Shown one piece after another: positions 59,220 through 64,000 of a stretch of DNA of 64,000 bases. Origin of the DNA: Pseudarthrobacter sp. fls2-241-R2A-127 (lineage in GTDB: Bacteria; Actinomycetota; Actinomycetes; Actinomycetales; Micrococcaceae). How positions within the stretch are numbered: the stretch's first letter is position 1; each line of letters begins with the position of its first letter. The stretch lies in NCBI RefSeq assembly GCF_030209355.1, contig NZ_JARVSF010000008.1, forward strand, positions 62,001-126,000. Direction: 5' to 3'. The translations under genes and the position numbers were made by a program. The notes below the pieces were generated by a model. That model saw nothing but the letters and a program-made list of their open reading frames with translations, ran no database searches and was not told the origin of the DNA.

Positions 59220-59241
59220 TCCAAGGGCGGCCGCCCTTGGA
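59220..59241. promoter_or_regulatory. 22-bp perfect palindrome before mihF
   Basis: TCCAAGGGCGG and its exact complement abut with no spacer, centred 41 bp before the mihF ATG and 60 bp after pyrF. As RNA it could only fold with a few unpaired central bases; it may be the pyr terminator, or an operator for mihF, possibly autoregulatory. Confidence 0.5.
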
Positions 59242-59271
59242 TGAAATCCGCCGACTCCGGGGGTGTCCGTG

Positions 59272-59589
59272 ATGGTCCTGCGACCTCTATCTGCGACTGA
59301 ACGGGCTGAGGCCCTGGGCAAGGCGGCAGCGGCAAGGGCCACCCGGGCGGCGGCCAAGGAAAGTCTTCGAAACGGGAACAGGTCCGCGGCGGACATCATC
59401 GGCTCGGCCCATGAGGACGACGCCCTGGCCCGGATGAAGGTTTCCGAACTGCTCGAAGCCCTTCCCGGCATCGGGAAGGTCCGGGCCGCAGCCATCATGC
59501 AGCAGTTGGGCATTGCGGCGTCCCGCCGGGTCCGCGGGCTGGGCGTCCACCAGCGGCGGGCGCTGGTAGATTTTATAGACGAGCATTAG
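59272..59589 (+). CDS. mihF: Integration host factor, actinobacterial type (mIHF)
   Basis: A nucleoid-associated DNA-bending protein, essential in mycobacteria. The 105-residue basic protein has an N-terminal helix ([30 protein letters not shown]), then the S13-like helix-two-turn-helix with a helix-hairpin-helix ([37 protein letters not shown]). The start is ATG 59272, or GTG 59263 three codons upstream; both follow a GGGGG stretch. The order pyrF-mihF-gmk-rpoZ-coaBC-metK is shared with M. tuberculosis. Confidence 0.92.
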   Translation: MVLRPLSATERAEALGKAAAARATRAAAKESLRNGNRSAADIIGSAHEDDALARMKVSELLEALPGIGKVRAAAIMQQLGIAASRRVRGLGVHQRRALVDFIDEH

Positions 59590-59610
59590 CGCAGGCCGGA
59601 CGCCTGCGCT
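59588..59610 (+). terminator. Hairpin between mihF and gmk
   Basis: Perfect 9-bp arms AGCGCAGGC / GCCTGCGCT with a 5-nt loop, overlapping the mihF stop codon and followed by TTCCCCC. A partial terminator or processing site that could lower gmk-rpoZ expression relative to mihF. Confidence 0.55.
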
Positions 59611-59635
59611 TCCCCCACCTCCGGCAAAGGAATAC

Positions 59636-60229
59636 GTGAGCAAGAAACCGGGACTGACAGTCCTCGCAGGTCCGACGGCTGTTGGCAAAGGCACCGTGTC
59701 CACCTACATCCGGGACAACTACCCCGAAGTCTGGCTTTCCGTCTCGGCCACCACCCGCGCCCCCCGGCCGGGTGAAGAAGATGGCGTCCACTACTTCTTC
59801 AAGTCCAAGGAAGAGTTCGAGCAGCTTATCGCCGACGGTGAACTCCTGGAATGGGCTGTGGTCCATGGCCAGAACACCTACGGCACTTTGAAAAGCACCG
59901 TGAACGAGGCTATTGCCGAGGGCCGTTCGGTTTTGCTGGAGATCGACCTCCAGGGCGCCCGCCAGGTCAAGGCAGCCGTCCCGGACGCGCAGTTCGTCTT
60001 CCTGGCCCCGCCCACGTGGGACGAGATGGTCCGGCGGCTGGTGGGCCGGGGGACCGAAACCCCGGAGGAACAGCAGCGCCGGCTGGAAACCGCTAAACTG
60101 GAACTTGCTGCTGAACCGGAGTTCGACCATACCGTCATCAATGATGACGTCCGCCGGGCAGCGGACGAGCTTGTTTCACTCATGGGGCTGACACCGCACC
60201 CGCATTTGCCGGAACCGTCAGCCCGCTAG
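59636..60229 (+). CDS. gmk: Guanylate kinase
   Basis: Phosphorylates GMP to GDP. The 197-residue P-loop kinase has [11 protein letters not shown] (K18), the GMP-binding [39 protein letters not shown], and the [10 protein letters not shown] block. GTG start 59636 follows AAAGGA. It sits before rpoZ with a 16-nt gap, an arrangement widespread among bacteria; here ppGpp made by Rel could affect both GMP flow and RNA polymerase. Confidence 0.96.
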   Translation: MSKKPGLTVLAGPTAVGKGTVSTYIRDNYPEVWLSVSATTRAPRPGEEDGVHYFFKSKEEFEQLIADGELLEWAVVHGQNTYGTLKSTVNEAIAEGRSVLLEIDLQGARQVKAAVPDAQFVFLAPPTWDEMVRRLVGRGTETPEEQQRRLETAKLELAAEPEFDHTVINDDVRRAADELVSLMGLTPHPHLPEPSAR

Positions 60230-60245
60230 GAATTTGGAGAAATTC

Positions 60246-60506
60246 GTGTCTACGAACCTTGAAGGCATCATCAACCCGCCGATCGACGATCTGCTGAAGG
60301 TAGCGGATTCCAAGTACGGCTTGGTGATCTTCGGTGCCAAGCGTGCTCGTCAGATCAACGCCTACTACGCCCAGCTGCACGAGGGTCTGTTCGAATACGT
60401 CGGCCCCCTGGTCGACACCAAGCTGAACGAGAAGTCACTCTCGATCGCCCTGCGCGAGATCAACGAAGGCAAGCTGGTTTCCACGCCGATCGAAGCCGCA
60501 GAGTAG
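60246..60506 (+). CDS. rpoZ: DNA-directed RNA polymerase omega subunit
   Basis: Assists beta' folding and polymerase assembly. The 86-residue protein has the omega signature [37 protein letters not shown] and [17 protein letters not shown] start at GTG 60246, with GGAG 6-10 nt upstream; a TTG at 60234 would swallow that binding site. It is followed by coaBC after 38 bp. Confidence 0.95.
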   Translation: MSTNLEGIINPPIDDLLKVADSKYGLVIFGAKRARQINAYYAQLHEGLFEYVGPLVDTKLNEKSLSIALREINEGKLVSTPIEAAE

Positions 60507-60544
60507 TCCTGCAGCCGAACTGACTTGCTGTTGACGGAGATCAC

Positions 60545-61783
60545 GTGCGCATAGTCCTCGGAGTCGGGGGAGGGATTGCCGCCTACAAGGTGGCATCGCT
60601 CCTCCGGCTTTTTACTGAAGCCGGCCATGACGTCACGGTGATTCCCACTGAGGCGTCCACCCGGTTCGTCGGTACCGCCACCTGGGAGGCGCTGTCCGGC
60701 AACCCGGTCAGCAACAGCGTTTTCGATGACGTGCACCTGGTCAACCATGTCCGCCTGGGCCATGAGGCCGACCTCGTGGTCGTCGCGCCGGCCACTGCGG
60801 ACCTCCTGGCCAAGGCGGCAACCGGCCAAGCCGGCGATCTGCTGACCAACACGCTGCTCATGGCGCACGGCCCGGTACTCTTTGCCCCGGCCATGCACAC
60901 GGAGATGTGGCAACATGCCGCCACCCGAACCAACGTGGAGACGCTCCGCGCACGCGGCGCAACGGTCCTGGAACCCGCCTCCGGCAGGTTGACCGGTGCG
61001 GATTCGGGACCCGGCAGGCTTCCGGAACCCCAAGTAATCTTCGAGGCGGCCATGGCCCTGGTGCAGGGCCGGTCCGATTACCAGCTGCCCCTGGCTGGAC
61101 GCACCGTCACCATCAGCGCGGGCGGCACCCGCGAACCCCTTGATCCGGTCAGGTTCCTTGGCAACCGGTCCTCCGGGAAGCAGGGCGTGGCGCTGGCGAT
61201 CGCGGCGCGGAACGCCGGAGCCACCGTGCGCTTGCTGGCAGCCCACATGGAGGTCCCGGCCCCGGCAGGGGTGGACGTGCAACGGGTGGAGACCGCCCTG
61301 GAGCTCCGGGAAGCCGCCCTGGCCGCAGCCGCCGATTCCGACGTCGTCATCATGTCCGCCGCCGTGGCCGATTTCAGGCCTGCAGAAGTATCGGACACGA
61401 AAATCAAGAAGCGGGACGACACCGCCGACCCCGTCATCACCCTGGTCCGCAACCCGGACATCCTCCAGGAACTCGTGGAGCAGCGCAACGCATCCCGTGC
61501 CGGAGCCGGGCAGCTCGTCGTCGGCTTCGCTGCCGAAACAGGAGACAGCCAGGGCGACGTCCTGGCCTACGCCGAAGCGAAGCTGCAGCGCAAAGGCTGC
61601 GACCTGCTGGTGGTCAACCATGTGGGAACGGACAAGGTCTTCGGGCAGGACTCCAACGCGGTGGTCATCCTCTCCCGGGCCGGCTCCGAACCACAGGAGG
61701 CGTCCGGGACCAAAACCGAGGTTTCGGAAGCCATCATCAGGCGCATCAGCTTTGAACTGAACCACGTTTCGCCCCGCGCCTGA
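60545..61783 (+). CDS. coaBC: Bifunctional phosphopantothenoylcysteine decarboxylase / phosphopantothenate-cysteine ligase
   Basis: Two consecutive coenzyme A steps. The 412-residue protein has an N-terminal HFCD flavoprotein CoaC domain (GVGGGIAAYKVASLLR, VVAPATADLLAKAATG) and a C-terminal CoaB domain (TISAGGTREPLDPVRFLGNRSSGKQG, AAVADFRPAEVSDTKIKK). Two CoaC motifs differ from the E. coli pattern: PxMNxxMW is PAMHTEMW (H118 for Asn), and the flap cysteine region (LACGDxGxGR-like) is LTGADSGPGR with no Cys. GTG start 60545 follows GGAGAT. Confidence 0.93.
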   Translation: MRIVLGVGGGIAAYKVASLLRLFTEAGHDVTVIPTEASTRFVGTATWEALSGNPVSNSVFDDVHLVNHVRLGHEADLVVVAPATADLLAKAATGQAGDLLTNTLLMAHGPVLFAPAMHTEMWQHAATRTNVETLRARGATVLEPASGRLTGADSGPGRLPEPQVIFEAAMALVQGRSDYQLPLAGRTVTISAGGTREPLDPVRFLGNRSSGKQGVALAIAARNAGATVRLLAAHMEVPAPAGVDVQRVETALELREAALAAAADSDVVIMSAAVADFRPAEVSDTKIKKRDDTADPVITLVRNPDILQELVEQRNASRAGAGQLVVGFAAETGDSQGDVLAYAEAKLQRKGCDLLVVNHVGTDKVFGQDSNAVVILSRAGSEPQEASGTKTEVSEAIIRRISFELNHVSPRA

Positions 61784-61859
61784 AGTGTTTCAGGCCACGT
61801 TCGCTTAGCACGGGGACATCTCCCGGCTGGCAACCAACACCAACCAGTAAGGTAGTTGA

Positions 61860-63095
61860 GTGACTTTACCGCTGCACCTTCCCCAGACCCATGGGGCCAC
61901 GCCCCCCGCGCTTCGGCTCTTCACATCCGAGTCGGTCACTGAGGGCCATCCGGACAAGATCTGCGACCAGATCAGCGACGCCATCCTGGACGCGCTGCTG
62001 GCAGCCGATCCCGAGTCACGCGTGGCCGTGGAAACCATGGCCACCACGGGCTTGGTGCACGTGGCAGGCGAAGTCACCACTGACGCCTACGTTGAGATCC
62101 CGCAGATCGTCCGCGAGACCATCCTGGGGATCGGCTATGACTCCTCGGCCAACGGCTTCGATGGCGCCCGGTGTGGCGTCTCCGTCTCCATCGGACAGCA
62201 GTCAAATGACATCGCGGGCGGTGTGTTCAACTCACTCGAGGCGCGCGAGGGCCGCCAGGAGGACGACTACGACCTCCAGGGCGCCGGCGACCAGGGCCTG
62301 ATGTTCGGCTACGCCAGTGACGAGACACCCTCCTACATGCCCACCCCCATCTGGCTGGCCCACCGCCTTTCCGAACGGCTCACCGAGGTCCGCAAGACAG
62401 GGCAGCTGGCCTACCTCCGCCCGGACGGAAAGACCCAGGTGACCATCGGCTACGACAAAGACGTCCCCGTCTCTGTTGAGACAGTGGTGATCTCCAGCCA
62501 GCACGCCGAGGGCGCAAGCCTGGAGCAGCTCCGTGCAGACCTCGCCGCCGTCGTGATCGAACCCGTGCTTGCCGCCGCCAACCTGGACCTCTCGCGCGCC
62601 GCGAACATCCTCAACCCGGCAGGTGAGTTCGTCATCGGCGGACCGGTCGGGGACGCCGGGCTCACCGGCCGCAAAATCATCGTCGACACCTACGGCGGCA
62701 TGGCCCGCCACGGCGGTGGCGCCTTCTCGGGCAAGGACCCGTCCAAGGTGGACCGCTCCGCTGCCTACGCCATGCGCTGGGTGGCCAAGAACGTGGTGGC
62801 TGCAGGACTGGCCAAGCGTGCCGAGATCCAGATCGCCTACGCGATCGGCCAGGCCCGGCCCGTGGGCACGTACGTGGAAACGTTCGGTACCGAGACCGTG
62901 GACCCGGAACGGATCAGTGCCGCCATAGCCGAAATCTTCGACCTGCGTCCCCGCGCCATCATCGACGCCCTGGACCTGAAGCGGCCCATCTACGCCAAGA
63001 CCGCCGCGCACGGGCACTTCGGCCGCGACGATCCCGACTTCACGTGGGAACGCCTGGACCGGGTGGACGACCTGAAGGCTTTCTTCAACGCCTGA
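61860..63095 (+). CDS. metK: S-adenosylmethionine synthetase
   Basis: Makes SAM from methionine and ATP. The 411-residue protein has [27 protein letters not shown], the [15 protein letters not shown] loop, and [46 protein letters not shown] start 61860 follows AAGG. The 76-bp upstream gap is too short for a full SAM-I or SAM-IV riboswitch. It precedes priA by 91 bp, the actinobacterial order. Confidence 0.96.
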   Translation: MTLPLHLPQTHGATPPALRLFTSESVTEGHPDKICDQISDAILDALLAADPESRVAVETMATTGLVHVAGEVTTDAYVEIPQIVRETILGIGYDSSANGFDGARCGVSVSIGQQSNDIAGGVFNSLEAREGRQEDDYDLQGAGDQGLMFGYASDETPSYMPTPIWLAHRLSERLTEVRKTGQLAYLRPDGKTQVTIGYDKDVPVSVETVVISSQHAEGASLEQLRADLAAVVIEPVLAAANLDLSRAANILNPAGEFVIGGPVGDAGLTGRKIIVDTYGGMARHGGGAFSGKDPSKVDRSAAYAMRWVAKNVVAAGLAKRAEIQIAYAIGQARPVGTYVETFGTETVDPERISAAIAEIFDLRPRAIIDALDLKRPIYAKTAAHGHFGRDDPDFTWERLDRVDDLKAFFNA

Positions 63096-63186
63096 CCGGT
63101 CACACGCCGGCCGCCGGGGGACCAATGTCAGTGCCCGGTGCTTGGCTGTCCCTGTCCAACCCGGTAGCTGAACGGAGGTAACCGCC

Positions 63187-64000
63187 ATGGTTGCTCAGAG
63201 TTCAGTGCAGCCATCGTTACTGCAGGGCTTTCCATCCCGGGCACCGTCCGCCGGCGTCACCATGGCAGCACAGCTGCCGGTGGCGCGGGTCCTCGTCGAG
63301 TCCTCCCTGCCGCACCTGGACCGGCCGTTTGATTACGCCGTCCCGGCTGCCCTTGACCAGGATGCCCGGCCGGGGGTGCGGGTCAAGGTCAAGTTCAACG
63401 GCCAGGACCTCAACGGATTCATCCTCGAACGGGTGGCGGAGTCCGACGCCGGGCACACCCTGGTGCCGCTGGCAAAGGTTGTCTCACCGGTTCCGGTCCT
63501 CACGCCCGCCGTCAGCGACCTGGCCACCGCCGTTGCCGCCAGGTACGCCGGTACCGTCAGTGACGTCCTCCGCCTTGCCGTTCCACCCCGTGTCGCCAGG
63601 CTTGAAAAGGATTTTCCCGGTGGGGCCGCGGCCGCGGAAGCGGGCACCGCTCCTGCTTCCTCCGGCCCCTCAGCCTGGACAAGATACCGCACCGGGCCGG
63701 CCTTCCTGCGGCACCTGGCTGCCGGGGGAGCGCCACGCGCGGTGGTCAACCCACTCCAGGGCTATGGACCCGCAGGCTGGCCGCACCTCCTCGCCGAGGC
63801 TGCTGCCGCCGCCTTCGCCTCAGGCCGCGGCGCCCTCGTGGTGGTGCCGGATTACCGCGACCTTGACCGGCTTGAGGCGGCACTCGAGGCCCTGCTGCCT
63901 GAGGATGCCGTGGCACGGCTCACGGCAGACGACGGCCCCACGCCGCGGTACCGGAACTACCTGCGCCTGCTGGCCGGCACAGCCAAGGTGGCCATCGGCA
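63187..64000 (+). CDS. priA: Primosomal protein N' (PriA), N-terminal part
   Basis: The gene runs off the right edge; 271 residues are visible. It restarts stalled replication in other bacteria. Residues 1-26 are a variable leader; the 3'-DNA-end-binding domain follows (ARVLVESSLPHLDRPFDYAVPAAL, GVRVKVKFNGQDLNGFILE), then a winged-helix-like region (SDLATAVAARYAGTVSDVLRLAVPPR) and the start of the ATPase domain. Where a Walker A GxGKT loop is expected the sequence is LQGYGPAGWPHLL, with no Gly-Lys-Thr, then ALVVVPDYRDLDRLE in place of LVPEIxLT. A helicase-inactive form is likely. ATG 63187 follows GGAGGTAA. Confidence 0.9.
   Translation, partial: MVAQSSVQPSLLQGFPSRAPSAGVTMAAQLPVARVLVESSLPHLDRPFDYAVPAALDQDARPGVRVKVKFNGQDLNGFILERVAESDAGHTLVPLAKVVSPVPVLTPAVSDLATAVAARYAGTVSDVLRLAVPPRVARLEKDFPGGAAAAEAGTAPASSGPSAWTRYRTGPAFLRHLAAGGAPRAVVNPLQGYGPAGWPHLLAEAAAAAFASGRGALVVVPDYRDLDRLEAALEALLPEDAVARLTADDGPTPRYRNYLRLLAGTAKVAIG

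Noticed and set aside
61784..61859. SAM riboswitch before metK
   Set aside because: A GGCAACC string is present as in SAM aptamers, but only 76 bp are available and I cannot form the expected multi-helix junction.

Overview
This window is a high-GC, gene-dense chromosomal segment from an actinobacterium. Gene content, start-codon use (many GTG and TTG) and gene order point to the Micrococcaceae, most likely Arthrobacter or Pseudarthrobacter. That placement is inferred from protein character and synteny, not from a 16S gene. About 60 protein-coding genes fill the window and no gap exceeds 300 bases. I see no tRNA, rRNA, CRISPR array, insertion sequence or prophage. It reads as core chromosome, and the interest lies mainly in regulatory DNA and lineage-specific protein variants.

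Layout. 1-5.4 kb is a DNA-damage and accessory stretch: the tail of an SRAP (YedK/HMCES) gene, a VOC protein, chorismate mutase, an unknown protein, and a LexA-boxed pair of DUF6504 and error-prone polymerase dnaE2. 5.5-9.8 kb carries thrS, a HIT hydrolase, the phosphatidylinositol-phosphate synthase pgsA and pdxS. A very strong terminator and a 66-bp palindrome then separate pdxS from an M3 peptidase, a ferric-reductase-like flavocytochrome and the murT-gatD peptidoglycan amidation pair. 15.7-25.6 kb runs pdxT, yebC, ruvC, ruvA, ruvB, yajC, secD, secF and the (p)ppGpp synthetase/hydrolase rel. 25.5-38.2 kb holds an orphan AbiEi-like protein, a DUF349 protein, a membrane-anchored cyclophilin, hisS, an APC permease, aspS, a GNAT enzyme, a peptidyl-tRNA hydrolase of the actinobacterial VLRF1 family, rarA, rpsD and two small membrane or stalk proteins.

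38.3-48.8 kb is a tightly coupled run of alaS, ruvX, mltG, aroE, aroC, aroK, aroB, a TPR protein, efp and nusB, most of it joined by 1-4 nt overlaps. It links translation, Holliday-junction processing, glycan-strand cleavage and the shikimate pathway. A PrsW-family membrane protease follows on the other strand. 50.3-59.2 kb is the pyrimidine operon pyrR, pyrB, pyrC, a PH-like membrane protein, carA, carB and pyrF, with a PyrR-binding hairpin just before the pyrR ribosome-binding site. The window ends with mihF, gmk, rpoZ, coaBC, metK and the start of priA.

The order thrS-HIT-pgsA ... pdxS ... pdxT-yebC-ruvCAB-yajC-secDF-rel-ppi-hisS-aspS-rarA-alaS-ruvX-mltG-aro-efp-nusB parallels the Mycobacterium tuberculosis chromosome, with telling gaps (no pimA between pgsA and pdxS, no apt between secF and rel, no aroD after aroB). 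I did not find an obviously new multi-gene system. The observations most worth following are the 66-bp palindrome, the histidine-rich repeat domain fused to MltG, the PyrR hairpin, the SOS boxes at dnaE2 and ruvA, the zinc-ribbon-less MurT, the altered CoaC motifs in CoaBC, and several unassigned palindromes in divergent promoter regions.
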